Shown here piece by piece: positions 1-13,378 of a DNA stretch of 64,000 nt. Position 1 is the first letter of the stretch; the number at the start of each line of letters is the position of its first letter. The position numbers were made by a program, and so were the translations under genes. Below the pieces are notes generated by a model. It saw nothing but the letters and a program-made list of their open reading frames with translations, was not told the origin of the DNA and did not search any database. Source of the DNA: Clavelina lepadiformis. Lineage: Eukaryota > Chordata > Ascidiacea > Aplousobranchia > Clavelinidae. The DNA is taken from contig NC_135247.1 of the NCBI RefSeq assembly GCF_947623445.1, forward strand, positions 16,680,501 to 16,744,500, in the 5' to 3' direction.

Positions 1-736
1 CAACACATTGTTTCATAATCTCATCAAACAACTCGTCTAGACCGGGAAAATGCATGTAACAATAGGAAATCTATGAATAAAGGTGAAAAACCCGTAGGGT
101 CACCCTACACCCTACAAAGGGCCAAAAAACTCTACGAGTGGCAACCTTGACTGCAATACACATACTAAATTGGATAGTGACTAGATAGCGACTAGATAGT
201 GAATTAGAATTTTGACCTTTTGACGGCCAATTTGTCGCCGGTTAATTTGATCGCCGGCCAATTTATCGACGGTTAATTTTATCGCCGGCCAGTTTACGTC
301 ACGGTTAATTTGATCGCCGGCCAATTTGTTGCCGGTCAGTTGTCCACAACCAGTTGTCGCCGGCGAGTTTGTTCACGGCCATATGTCGTGATCCCTCACT
401 ATAGATAGCAAGTCGGTATAGCACGAACCATCGCCGGGATCAGGCAGCAAATCGTCTCCATTCCAAAGATGGAATAAAATTACTTGTAAATCATTCCTTG
501 TCAATTTCTTGTAATTCATGACGGAGAACACGTTCTCACGAGATACGTATTTACCGTTAACCAAACCGCTTTAGGCTGATTTACGTCATCGCCTATTTGG
601 ACAGCGTGGATGGGAATATTCCCAAATGTTCGTATGATTAGTTTATAACTCTTTTCATGTTTACCAAGCTGTTATTCCGTTTTGGAAGTCAAGCGCCACG
701 TCACTTATACCTTGAGCTTTTGGTTGAAAATCGACA
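1..736. other. 5' flank of window, no gene recognised
   Basis: No coding exon is supported here. The stretch holds an imperfect 11-bp tandem (gatagcgacta) near 173-202, a perfect odd palindrome (GTAGGGT-C-ACCCTAC) at 94-108 and the GC-rich minisatellite listed separately. A 63-codon minus-strand open frame at 373-564 overlaps the repeat edge and has no recognisable domain. Confidence 0.5.
222..386. repeat. Degenerate minisatellite, CGCCGG(C/T)(C/T)AATTT-type unit
   Basis: About nine imperfect units of 16-19 bp alternate between 'gccggccaattt' and 'gccggttaattt' forms, giving a higher-order unit of roughly 35 bp. The block stands out because CG-rich hexamers recur in otherwise AT-rich DNA. 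It lies about 350 bp upstream of the first EndoU gene. Confidence 0.75.
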
Positions 737-3420
737 ATGTTGAAGTTACTGGTATGTTCTATTTTAGCTATTGGACTTGGTAAGTGTTTGTGTTTGAAAT
801 GGATTTCTTATGAGTTATGGTAAATCGAAAAACAAAATTTTCAACAAGTTCCAATATTTCTGCTGTTTTCAGTGCACGCGCAAGGTTTATCTTCATGCGT
901 CGGAAGATGTGATGATTACGCTGATCATAGCTATACGTGTCAATGCAACACTTATTGCGATGGTTACCAAGATTGTTGCGATGACTACACAAGTGTTTGT
1001 CTTGGAGCAAGGTAAGGAATTTTTTTCGAGGATGTGTTCTAAGATGTAAGGGCATCGTTAAAAAGTGATTTGATGGAGATATTTTCCTTTAAAAATGAAA
1101 AGTGAAAATATCATGTATTCACATGTATTACGTTGCTGTTTTTGCGCCTAGTTAAACGTTTGTGCCTATAATGTTTATACAGTATAAATATTCTTGTAAG
1201 AAATGTAAATTTTTACAGCGACTCCTGTGTTGGTCGCTGTGGCGAAAGTCCCGATACAAGCAAGAGCTGTCAGTGCAACACGGTGTGTGACAATTACAAT
1301 GACTGCTGTGCCGATTACGTCTCTGAATGCCAAGCTTCAACGTGAGCATTTTTACTTAATTCCCTTGATTAAGCGCCCGAATCAGATTTAATTCGAAGTG
1401 CTCACTACTTCATTACAATTAGAATTCTGTCGAACTTCAACGTGTCCATTTTTATACTCAAGTTCCTTTGATCAAGCATCAAAATAAGATCTAGGTCTAA
1501 ATCAACAGCAAATCTTATCAACTACACGCATACAAGCCAGAAAACTTTTTATGATTTCTTTAATTACAGCTTTTACTTACAAATTTGTAGTAACTGGAAT
1601 CAAAACAAGCAGCTATGCGTTTACACTTTAAAATTTACTTAATTACAAACTTCTTTTTAAAAATTAAATGTTTCTGAACAGGGTAGTTCGTTAAAAGCTG
1701 TCAGTCAATTTACTAACACCACAAAACATTTGTTTAAGGTCTTTATGTGCTGGCCGTTGCGGCATTGGATACGATGCCACTCTTCCTTGCCAGTGCAACA
1801 CCCAGTGTCCCAATTACGGAAACTGCTGTACCGATTATTCTACGGAATGTGACACATCCGACGGAACAGGATGTTGTAAGTAGATAACATGATAACATTC
1901 TAAAACGTCACTCCCTTCTGTTTTATTTGAAGACCTGCTGGTGATTAGACGTGGGCAACTGCTGCGTCAACTCTAAACACGTAATAAGCTATTACAAGAT
2001 ATCTATATATTTGTAGCAAAACCAGGCGTCACGCAAGAAGAGATTTACGCCATTTCTCTTAGTTTATATGATCTCGATGTAAACCGAGCTACCGCCAGTG
2101 ACTACATAGTTGATATTCAATCTCCGACTAGTGACAGCTCATTGCAGGACAACTCGCCCTACAAGTAACTTATGGCATAGAAACATTCAACTACTTGTGA
2201 AAAGGTCTACTACTTGTGATCATTTAAAGTTGACGAATATTCTACTTTACTAGCTTTTTCACTTTCGTCAACGAGGACCTACTAAATCTACCAACTTACC
2301 AAGCCTTGATCAATCTTCTCGACAACTATGAAATGATTCAAGGAAAAGACGAGAATGTTGACCAGGTTGAAACGGATGAGATTTACACTTTCCTCAACGC
2401 ATTTATGAGCACCGAAATAGGAAAACAATTGTATACATTTCTCAGTAGTAAAGGTAAATGAGAACAGAACTGCCCATGTTGCTAAGTTTAGTAGAGTTTT
2501 TTTTTCATTCTAAACTTTTGACAAACCATGATAGAAAACAAAATATTAATTGCGTTAAACAACAGCTAAAGTTGAGATTAAAACAAGTATACTTCTTTTT
2601 GTAACTAACCCAAAAAGTGTAAAAGGCTTGTTAAAAGGTACAAAAAGCTTGTCTATATAGGGTGTCGTTTTTTTGCCAACAGGACTGGCAGGGTGTGAAG
2701 ACGAAGCTACTTTTATCGAAAACTTAAAGAAAATGTGGTTTGATTTGTACAGCAGACAAAACAATGCCATGGATACCAGCGGGTATGTTGTTCTACACCA
2801 TGCAAGCGCTTGCTTTGATAAAGAAACCTTCTCTCATGTTTGGTTGCATTTTCAGATTTGAACACGTATTTGTTGGTGAAATCAAGACCGACATTGTGTC
2901 CGGTTTTCACAACTGGGTTCAGTTTTACCTTCAAGAACAAGCAAAGAACTTGAATTACTTCGGTTACACTGGAACTGAACAGGTGAATGAAAATAAGCTT
3001 ACCGTAAAAAATGGTAACGTTGATTGGGTAATCATCAGTCTCTTTCAATACTGCCATACTGTTAAACGTCGTTTTTGTCCTAGCCCAATTTGTACGGGCT
3101 ACACTTTGAGTGGTACGGGTACATGAAGGGACTTTCGGGGAGTTCAGTTGGCTCAAGTCCAGAATACGATTTCGCGATCTTTACCTTGTGTCATTTGACA
3201 CGACCTGGCTCGGTGTAAGTGTTTGTATACTTTGAAGCGTTATCGATACTGGCGCACATGCTCTACCACGCACTCACGCTTCATTATTTACAGATGTAAC
3301 GTTTTGCTGAGGAGCGACGATAACGTGGAGGTAAACCGCAGCATCCAGACATGGACCTGGACTAAGACTACTCCTGGAGACGGACTGAAATACGTGGCCT
3401 CTGCCTATTTCATTCTCTAA
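737..3420 (+). CDS. ENDOU: Secreted triple-somatomedin-B EndoU ribonuclease (ENDOU-like)
   Basis: Ten exons: 737-779, 873-1011, 1219-1341, 1739-1875, 2017-2164, 2254-2453, 2683-2782, 2856-2982, 3084-3214, 3294-3420; 424 aa. All introns are GT-AG and every phase closes. Exon 1 encodes a hydrophobic signal peptide ([14 protein letters not shown]). Exons 2, 3 and 4 each encode one SMB domain with the eight-cysteine pattern ending CCxDY(x)2-3C. Exons 5-10 encode the EndoU domain (about residues 148-424). Catalytic-type residues are present: His300 in FEHVFVGE, His315 in GFHNW and the probable catalytic Lys354 in YGYMKG. EndoU enzymes cleave RNA at uridylates in a metal-dependent way, leaving 2',3'-cyclic phosphate ends. 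Vertebrate ENDOU also joins SMB to EndoU, so this is the most orthodox member of the local cluster. It is convergent with the next gene. UTRs were not determined. Confidence 0.93.
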
Positions 3421-5028
3421 AGTGACGACAGCAAATGGAGTCGATTAATTGCTTCCGATAACAAACTGCGCGATTGAAATTCGTTAATTTATAAAGGTCG
3501 TGGAGTGAAGAAAATACAAATCATTGAAATATATTGTCATAACTCTGTGTTAGTTGCTTTAGTGTAAACAATATTTGTTCGAAGTCAGCGAATAGCGTTG
3601 TAAAAACAGATAAAGTTTGACATATTCTTCTCTTATATAATGAAAGCAAGAAATAACGACCTGGGACCGTCTCTCTGAAACATTGCGTTGCACATGGTCT
3701 CCTGCCACCAAGAGTATTTTCAAATTTAACAGGCAGTACGCAACGTTGTTAGCAGATAAATGATAAAAATTATAGATTTCCGCCATCTTCATCTTTGCAA
3801 TAAAATGCTCATGCAGCAGTAATGGCAAAATAAGGTTAGATTTCAAAAAAATACTTTTTAGTTCTAATTCATTCACAACTAATTCACAATGACAGCTAGT
3901 TCATGAATATTGCAAAATAATCGTCATTTTTCAAAATTATCTTTGAAGCCATGTTGCGGGTCAAACAAATTAGATGCTAATTAACAAAACGTGACTTCTT
4001 GTTAGAATGTTATCGGGAATTTGGCAATTGGCATTTTGGAATTTTTTTTCCTCAAATATATTTTTGCGGCATATTTCCACTTGGTTTCGTCTGCCTGTTG
4101 ATGTAAATTTACAGCAACAATGGTAAAAGTATTGTTCATCTTTAGGCTGTTTTGAACTTTTTATTCAGACTTATTTTCAAATACAGTTTAAAACAGGCCA
4201 AATCTACCCCAGGTGTTTTTAAACTTTTTCCCTAACTCCCAGCACCCAACTTTTAGACAGGAAACGTATCACCACCAAATACACTTACAAACGCTTTGCT
4301 GATTACACACGTGCCGGGGACACTTTCAACTATGCATTCAAACCTTGACATAGAAAGGAAAAGCAATGATATCAGTGCTACATTGTTTAAAGAAGTGAAT
4401 TACATTTAAATCCAACCCATCCTGTTTATTTTCATAATTGGAAATGCTGTTTGTAAGAACTACTTAATTGTTGACGATTTACTTGTTGAAAATTTAAGCA
4501 CTTTTTAGACAATAAGAAGAGAACATTAAAACTTTCCTAAGTTACAAAAATATGTAGATCAGTCGATTTTTATTCAGCGAAAATTAGAGACGCATGCACT
4601 TCTCTGATCCAAAAACAATATTCTAGAAAACGCTGTAAACGTGTATAAATGATAAAAATATAAAAACGACCGCTATTATTTCATATAACAACAAGAATAT
4701 GATAATGTGCGTGGTATTTTAAACGTGATTACTTTATGATGGCAATGGCTGATTTGTTTCATTATACTCATAATAGTCAAAACCTGCTTAACAAATTGTT
4801 AGCAACAGGTTGAAGACGTCTGATGCAAAGAAAATGTTTTTGATGAATATAGAAAAATAGTCAAAAATCAAACCATTATAAAAACAGGAATTTATATGAC
4901 ATGGAACCACTAACAAATGTCAAGGATGGATAAAACTAATCGATTGCAAATATCGTTTACGATTTATGAGTTGTTATAGTTATGAAACGCCAGTTTTACA
5001 TTTGTTAGTTTATTTAAATATGAATGGA
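3421..5028. other. Convergent intergenic region between two EndoU genes
   Basis: AT-rich spacer between the stop codons of two convergent EndoU genes. I see no exon, RNA gene or clear repeat. An open frame at 3559-3876 on the minus strand has no family resemblance and is treated as chance. Confidence 0.5.
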
Positions 5029-8000
5029 TTACTGTAGAATGAAAAAAGCTGTTCCAACATATCGCAAGTTAAAACGTGGGATCTTGTTTTTCCAGGTGTA
5101 GGTTTGAATTTCTCTTTTAACTGGAACTCCATCTGCATCACGAAGGAGAACCGCACAACTGAGAACAAAGAGGTTTTTTGAGGGGTTTACACAGTAGTAT
5201 AGTTTCGATTTGAACGTAACTTTAGGTCACGACACTTACACTGAATCGGGCCTGGTCACGTGACAAAGTGTATAAACGGCCAATTCGTACAGTGGGCTGG
5301 GACCAATTACAATTCCCGCCAACCCTTTCAATGCGTTGTGCCATTCAAAATGTAGATCATATAAGTTGGGCTAGAAATGCATGATAGAATTACTGATTAT
5401 ATAATGGTTGTTGTTATTGTTGAAAACTGGCTTTCACTTAACTGTACATTACTCTAGCAGCATATTGTAAACAAATACGTTTGCATGAAACCACATTAAG
5501 CCTACCTCTTTTGTTCTAACGTAGCCAAAATAGTTCAAACTTCCAATTTTCTCTTGCAAATAAAACTGAATCCAGTTGTGAAATCCAGTCACTGAAACTC
5601 CACTGCTTCTAAGTTCTCCCACAAAAACATGCTCAAAACTGTAACAGTAAAAATCTTGTAATATAAATTAATAAAACGAAAATTGATTTCAGTCAGACTC
5701 AAATTTCAATTGTAGAAATTTAAGTAACGACATAGCGCAGTATCTAGTAAAAATATTATTCAACATTTGCAAGTGCTTGGAGAGGATCTCTCTATATTCA
5801 ACCATTCAATGTCAACACGGATGAAATAACGTGATCATAGCAGTTTTTACAGTAGGTTGCACTCATAGCACGCGGTAAAATCAACAAGTATAACCATGCA
5901 TAGCCTGTACGGGCTCACCCGCTTGTATCCAACGCGTTGTTTCGTCTCGTGAACATCTCAAACCACATTATTCGGATAAATTCCTTAAAGAGAGTTTTCC
6001 CTTCACATCCAGCTAAGCCTACATATATAGGATGGAGTAGCATCATCAACTTGCATTGACGGGTCAAGTCTATACTCAGGATTTAAATCTTCTTACAACG
6101 ACAAAAGAAGTTTTTCAGTTAGACAGTATATTTGAGCATGAAAAATCATGAAGTAAAAACATCAGGCGGAAAGTTTTTCCGGAGTTAAAAATATTTAGTA
6201 GTTTGTAAAAATTACTGTTTATTTTCAGCAAGTTATTAGGCGGTCTACACCACGTCAATACCAAAAAAAAACATTTTACAGCAAATTAAAGATAATTTCA
6301 ACCTGCTTTGGCCAGAAACTCATACAAACGAACACCAAGTCTGCTGTCAATGAAGTAGTTAAGAAACCTCTCGTTTTCCCTCATCTCCTCATTCGAGATT
6401 GTTTCGTTAATTCCCTGGGTTTTTTCGTAATTATCCAACAAGTTTATGAATGCCCGGTATATTGGTTTGTTCATGACACGCTCATTAAGAAAAGTGAAGA
6501 ACCTGCGAAAAACCTTAAATTTTAAGATCTGTTTAGAAGTTTAAGTTGAAGTTCTATCTTTTCTTTGCCCCCTTCTTTTTTTTCAGTAATGAAATCTTCC
6601 AACCTTTCCTCAGAACTGTCCACTCTTGATTTGTCGTCGGTCTGATTTTGTAGGTTTATCATGAACTCATTCGAGTTGATTCTGTTATCATCAAGATCGT
6701 ATAAGTCGAGCGAAAAAGAACGAATCTCGCTATCTCGAACGCCTGTAGTCGCAGGATCAACAAAATTTAAGAACATAACATCAAAGCCCATCTATGGTTA
6801 CGATATACTTACGATGTAAGAAATATACCGTGTATTCACTTTTAAAGTAATGCACAGCAGGTGTGGGTATACTCTTGCTGACGGCCTAAAATAGGCATTA
6901 CTAGGTATATTCTTGCTGAAGGCCTGTATTTTACTTTAAATATATACATCAATTCAAGTTATGCAGAACCTTGCATTGGTAACTTACCATTCACCACACT
7001 CATGCACAATTTTTCGTGGTCGTCACAGCAATCACCAAACCTGGTGCATGCAAAATTGCACTGACATGTCTGGTTGCTATCGAAGGAAGCAGTACATCTT
7101 CCAGCGCACGAATTCCCTGTGCCACATAATGAGTATATATCCTACAGTTTTAATCTAATGTATACGGACAAACAGATAAACATATATTTAAACCAAATAA
7201 TGTGCCTGTGTATAGACCAATAGCCCATAGCAAGCTGTACGCACATACACGTCTAATCATAAATGAATGTTGTTACTTGGTGTAAAATTAATTTGATGCA
7301 GCACAAAAGTATGTATTCGATGTATATATTACATTACGATTGTTTGTATACGATGCATTTTCAAAGACCAGACCGCAAAAGCGCATAGCCTTATAAAAAT
7401 TGTAGCTACTTTTTTGTCGAACGATAACCTTTTTCAACGGATTACAGCATAATTCAAGCCTAATACATCTCTTTTTAAATCTTTTTGGGTTTTTGACGCA
7501 ACAGCAAAACTAAAATCATATCGCTAGGGGCAAAAAAAGAAAATGACATGAAACTAAAACATCCACCTGAAAGAGTTAGCAAGTCTGTGTTACATAAATC
7601 AGAATCACAGCAACTTCTGCAAATAGAATTTGCGTCATTGTTGTTGCATTGGATCGAACCTTCATTAACGTTCTGAAAACAACCATATTTTGTGGGCAAC
7701 TTACCAAGTCAAAGAAAAATGTTTGAGCAGGAAAAAACGCAAAACAAAAAGCCTAGAAGAAAACGTTGACTTGGCTGCAATAATGTTTCGTAAATATCAT
7801 ACTAAGTTTACCTGCGCTTGGTTGCTGTGGCACGCCTCGCGTTGCTTACAACGTTTTGTTACCAACGTTTTGCAACGATGTACCCGCACTTCGTTTTGGC
7901 ATACCTACACCAGATAGAAATAAACGAACCAATTGAAGTAAACTACTGTACATGTAGTTTACTCAAATATATAGCAGTATATCAAATTCAATAGAATTTG

Positions 8001-8868
8001 TTTCATGAAACCTCGTTATCAGCACACGTCTCATTCCGTCCGTTGGAAAGGCAATCTTCGTTGCCATTTGCCGCATCGCAAGTCCAGCACACCGTTGCTG
8101 TATAAAAGAAAGATATGTTTGAACAATAATTATAGAGAAGCAAATGATGACGTTAAACCAATCTTATTATTATTCAGCTACAGGCATATTTCATTGCCAT
8201 TCGTCGCAGTACTTTTTCTAACCTCTTTGAAAACTTAATAAGACATTTGCAACAGGCTGTCATTATTTCACAGGAAAACATCAGTTGTTTGAAGCTATTC
8301 GTCGCATTTTCTTGTTAACCTAACATGTTGTAACATAGATATCTAAACCTAACTTAAGTATTTCTTTTAATATACTGTAAATCTAACTTGTAATAGTTTC
8401 CGAATAACTAAAGTCAAAATTTTGAATCCTCCTTACCTATTTTTTTTCACTAACCTAGCCGCCTATCTTTAACAAAGCGTTGCGTGAAAAAACTTACGGT
8501 GAAATATTCACTTTCTTTGTCATATATAGCAACGTATATCAGAAATAACTTGGGATCTTTGTTCATCGTGCTCATTTAATTTTAAAATTTAGACGATGAA
8601 GGGTCGCTTGGGTGCAATTGCTTAGCGCATAGTTTTTCCTCTAAGAATTTGACCTGTAAAGCCGGTTTGACGAGTTCCAAGATTGAGGTATAACACCTAA
8701 TGACATAATTATGTAACAATGAGATATTGACAACGCTGTGGGCAACATAAATCGATAGGAACCTCACAAAGTTGTAAATCATAGGACCGAGTTTCGAAAT
8801 TTGTCAAAATACTTACCAAGCGCTTTGCTTGTGAACATGTACAGGCAAAGAAGAAGATAATATTTCAT
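5029..8868 (-). CDS. LU (Ly6/uPAR-like) + SMB + EndoU secreted ribonuclease
   Basis: Eleven exons in transcript order: 8868-8817, 8097-8012, 7904-7812, 7672-7567, 7116-6988, 6742-6604, 6502-6303, 6018-5919, 5638-5506, 5370-5240, 5158-5029; 432 aa. Exon 1 is a signal peptide ([17 protein letters not shown]); an in-frame ATG four codons upstream (8880) is an alternative start. Exons 2-4 (residues 18-112) form a cysteine-rich module with 13 Cys, starting CWTC and ending in the three-finger signature CCDSDLCN. Exon 5 is one SMB domain (residues about 115-151). Exons 6-11 are EndoU, with His305 (FEHVFVGE), His322 (GFHNW) and Lys361 (HNALKG). EndoU exon lengths 200, 100, 133 and 131 match paralogues. 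Weak spots are three donors: exon 2 (gtttca), exon 6 (gttgga) and exon 7 (gttgaa). Each is supported by phase, and those of exons 6 and 7 also by alignment. The LU module implies extracellular protein contacts. Confidence 0.86.
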
Positions 8869-8880
8869 GCCGTCGCACAT

Positions 8881-11630
8881 CTTTAAATTCAAAAAATATT
8901 GTTACAACATCAACCTTAGAAACATCGACAGTATTTACGTTTTGATACTTTAGCGTACAACGTAAATTTTCACACACTTTTTATACAAGGAAAATAACCT
9001 CTGCTGATTCTAGCGAATGGCTTTCAACTATTGAACATTTCTAGTAGAAAGTAACGCAGTTTGCACTGGTACAGTGATATTGCTGTACGAAGAGATGCTG
9101 AGCTGTTCGCAATAGTATGTCTACAGCTACAGAGTATATGTTTATGATGGCAAGTCTACCCGAGCGTATTCTTCTTTCTTTTTTCGCACTTTGAGCAAAA
9201 AAAGTTTGCTTTTTTCTGTTTATCAACTGACGCGACTATCTTATTTTCACTCAATAAGCAAACTCGTAGAGCTCAATCAATTCAAAAAATACAACAGTTT
9301 TAGATCAAAATCCACAGAATTGCCCCCACGATAACGCGTCCTCACTCCGGGTATCTTGCTGAGCTTTTCTCAAACTTATGCTAGTTCGGAAATAGCTGAA
9401 AACCTCAGTGCTGTTCAACTGACAATGTACATATACTTTATATTTCCATTTTAATCATTTTGTAAACTCATTACGCAAATATAGTTTAGCAAATGTGTAA
9501 CTCTTACAGATTTCGTCATTTATTGAAGTTATATGAAAATAACGTTGAAGTAAATGGACGTACAACAAAAGTAGGCTGACATGAAAAAAAATTCTGACCA
9601 ATTAGAGAATAATTAATCGTGACATAGTCTTGATAAAGTCTTAAGCGGAACATGACATATGCCATCCAACTAAATAAGCTACTGCCACATGTTGCAGCAA
9701 CAAAATGAAAGAATCTTTTAGCTGTGTTTTAGTCATTTCGACCATTGCACGACAAACGACATCAAGAAGGAATCAGAGATCGGTCTCTTAAATTCCTTGT
9801 GAGGCTACCCCGCCCGAAATGCGAAAAGCGCAAAAATGTTAGATTTTTTCGTCTCAAAAAACGCTTTAAAATGTCTTAAAATAAAATGAATTTTCATATT
9901 TGTACCTACAATAGCTGCCAAATTATAGCGTACACTTTTGAAATGCCGTATACAACGACTTTTGTAAAACCTCACACGGCCACGAATGGCTAATCCGTGC
10001 GTTCCTTTTTCCCTTTTCTATGGACTAATCCTTGACGAATGGGGGTGCGTCATTACAAGTTTTAGCTGAGTAGTTGCCAAAAGAAAATGTGATAATAAAA
10101 AAATGAGGACGTACTGTAAAAGGGTTTGTGGCCCAAAAAAATTGGATTCGTGGGAGGCTAAAATAACTTACAAGTAGAAAATCAATTACAGTTTAAGAAA
10201 CAACGATCAAAGAAACAGTAAGTTTAAAGAAAAGGAACTTTTCCTCAGAAATTTTTAACGTGAAGTAAAAGTAACGGATACCGTATAATTTCTACGATAT
10301 ACTGTGATCCTTTTACCTTTTTCCTCACCTCAGAACTTTCCGCTTCTGGATGAATCCAGAATACCCAAAAGCTTCTACGCCACAGGTTGTATCTAAGTAA
10401 AGTTGACATTCATAACAATAATGTTTGTTAGTATGTATGTATGAGCAATGAGTTCTTGTAAGTAACGGAGCCATTTCTCAAATTTGCAAACGAGTGAAGA
10501 GCAGTGCGCTGACAATATACGTAGTACGTGAAACCTAAAACACGACTGATGAAGCTCGTGCTGGAACACCGGCAAACACGACACGCTTCGTTTATTGCCA
10601 TGGACAACGGTCAACAAAAATAAAACAGAATTAAGCGATGACGTAATAACACAACAAAGATAAAATATTCGGGTTTATGGCATGGAATGACAAGCTTGTG
10701 TTCAAATCATTTCATTTCCAAAAATCAATTTCTAGCGGAGGGCCTACTTCCTTTCAAAAGTGTACAAAGTATACTGTAAAACGATATTTCAGCCCTGTGT
10801 GCTTGATTGTCTGACCAGTTGTACATATCAAATTTCTGAGATTGACAACACATTTGTTTTCTTGACGTTACGTTTGTGCAAAGTATTGAAGTTTTAAACA
10901 CTTTAGAACAGTGTGGTGGCCTGAATAATGTAGGTTATTCGAATAATATGCTGCCGGAAAATATTATTGTAGGTTTGTTTTTTGAGCTAGATTATTCTAG
11001 AATGAGAGGCTCAAACATAAAAGGAGTTCCAGCAATAAAATATATGAACGCACAGTTATAGAGTTTAGTTTCAAATTACTATATAGTGTATATCATCGTA
11101 AAACTTAGCAGCAGTTACAAGTTCGACACTTTGTTCGTTAAACATTTTCCGTATTTTTAAAATGAAAACATGGTTGGGGTCGTTTTAGTGGCAAGCCAAG
11201 AACTCTCATGACCCACCACAAACAAAAACTTAACAGTTATCATTAAATGTGCTTTAAGCTAGACCAAGTGTAGCAGAAAAACTAATCAAGGTTATATAAC
11301 TTGGGAGAGCGTAAATTTCTTTTGGTAATAATCTGCGTCGTTGCATTAAAAAAGCTGATACTTTATTTAGCAATAAAAAGCGATGATTTTTAGTGGCAGC
11401 TTTTTTCGTATTTTGACTGTAAAATCGGCATGCAATTTTATACTGTCTAGAAAATATAGCAAAGCGGCTCGCCAAAAGGGCTTATTGCACAATAACATAG
11501 CAATCTAAAATCTATGATTTCTTTGCTTAGAACAGTGGTAAAAATTAATAGCGACAATTAAGCTGTTTTGATTACGTGACTTGTATATATTGCCTAAATA
11601 TAAGACAAAGGTACAACTCGGCTACAAATC
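8881..11630. other. Divergent intergenic region
   Basis: Spacer between the 5' ends of the LU-SMB-EndoU gene (minus) and the first short EndoU gene (plus). No exon, RNA or mobile element is recognised. A TATA-like tgtatatattg at about 11581-11591 lies 40 bp upstream of the plus-strand ATG and may mark its core promoter. Short open frames at 9041-9226, 10393-10617 and 11254-11475 show no family signal. Confidence 0.45.
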
Positions 11631-13378
11631 ATGAAATCTTTTTGTGTGACTTTGGTTCTTTTCCTCACTTGCGGACTGCTTGCAGATTGCGGTATTTGTA
11701 AATATTAAATGTTTTTATTTTTTCTGCTTTTGACTTCATTTACACTGTATTACATGATGTTTCTTAGGCTGTATATATGAAAAGTAAAGGCCACGACCTT
11801 TAGAGTTTTTTTACAACAAATTTAAATTAAGTAACTTAATTTTTATTCCATCTATATAGGATCAGTTTCTAATAAAGAAATGCTTGAAGTATCTCGCAAA
11901 CTTTATATGGACGACGCAGGCGACAGAATTGTAAACTACTCTATAAATACAACCCAAAATGCTCAAAAGTAACTTTTTTAACATGCATCCAAAATTATTA
12001 TCTCAGAAAAAGAATCCATAACAGTTGCTAAATATTTTATGCTTAAAAATGTAACTAAAACTTTCCCATTTTTAGGTTTTTCATTAAAGTAAACGAAAAA
12101 AAGTTTCAACATTTTGTCTATAGCAATTTTTTTCCATTGTTGGAAAATTACAACCGTGAAACAGGAATTTATGAAACGATGAATTACGAGAAAGAAGAAA
12201 AAATAATTCGATTTCTTAATACTTTTATTAACAGTAAGGTCGGATCTCGCCTGTACAATTTTCTACAGCCAAAAGGTAATCTATAAGCTTTCAAGTTTTT
12301 GGGTTTAAGACAAACAAGCTGAGTTAATTATAAGGTTGTTGGATTACTTTCTCTATAGGCATACCTGGTTGCTCAAACAAAGCCGAATTCAAACGCACCC
12401 TCAAAACCAAGTGGTTTGATTTATACCGTCGATCACGGAAGGTGTTAGACTCTAGCGGGTTAGTCTCTAATGAATAAAAGTTTAAGTTCAGTTTATACTC
12501 TTATGCAGCAAATATAGCGATCCATCAAGTTTGAAAGACGTGTTTGCAATAAATACCATAAAATCATATGTTTATCGTAATACGAAAGTTGTCACCAAAA
12601 TAATTACTTGCATCACAGATTCGAGCATGTTTTTGTTGGAGAAATTAACAGCTATACAGGCAAAACAATTGGATTTCACAATTGGGTACAATATTATTCC
12701 CAACAGAAAGCGGGAAACATCAAATACTTAACGCACCTGGAACAATGTCTTGTAAGTTGTTGTTTTTTTTTCAAAGCCGTTATCACTGCATCGCCCAAAC
12801 ATTGTTACCGAGCTTTAAAAATACATTTAAAAAAAATGTGTTTATCAATTAATGTGTATAAAATTAAATATAATATAATAATAAAATATGTGTAAATATA
12901 ATAATATGTATGTAGTAATATATAATATAGTATGTAATATATAATATATAAATGTAACATATAACAATATGTATGTATGTATGTATGTATGTAGTTGCTA
13001 CTATAATTAAATATAATACGTGTATAATAATAATTAATCAATTAATGTAGGAGAATCTGCATTCATTGGAATTCGAGTGGCATAATGCTCTAAAACCTTG
13101 CTCTGGTTTTGCTATGGGAGTCAGTCCAGCATATGACCTGGCTGTTTTTACTCTCTGTCACATTGCCAAACCTGGAAAAAGGTAAGTCAAATGCTTATGT
13201 TCACAATTATTCCGTTTTATGCCTTAAATAAAGTTCCACAAGTTTTATTAAGCATTTCATTTTATGAAGATGCAAAGTGAGCTATCGAAACACAGATGGA
13301 AATTTCAAAACAGCATTTGTACAAACGTACACGTGGAGATACACACCACACATTGCATCAGCATACTTTCTTTGTTAG
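11631..13378 (+). CDS. Short secreted EndoU-only ribonuclease, copy A
   Basis: Seven exons: 11631-11691, 11860-11968, 12076-12275, 12359-12458, 12619-12751, 13051-13181, 13270-13378; 280 aa; phases close and introns are GT-AG. Residues 1-18 are a signal peptide (MKSFCVTLVLFLTCGLLA). The rest is one EndoU domain without SMB or LU. Active-site candidates are His160 (FEHVFVGE), His177 (GFHNW) and Lys216 (HNALKP), so the enzyme should be active. Exon lengths 109, 200, 133, 131 and 109 are the same as in the convergent copy at 17677-16194, its closest relative here. Intron 5 is swollen by an AT microsatellite. AATAAA at 13614 lies 236 nt after the stop. Confidence 0.9.
12838..13045. repeat. AT-rich simple repeat with (GTAT)n core
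   Basis: Almost pure A/T low-complexity DNA with about six GTAT units near 12968-12993, inside intron 5 of the short EndoU gene and ending 5 bp before the acceptor of exon 6. Length variation here could affect branch-point placement. The corresponding intron of the paralogue at 16.5 kb lacks it. Confidence 0.8.

Noticed and set aside
373-564. 63-codon minus-strand open frame near the window start
   Set aside because: It overlaps the minisatellite edge and lacks homology I can recognise.
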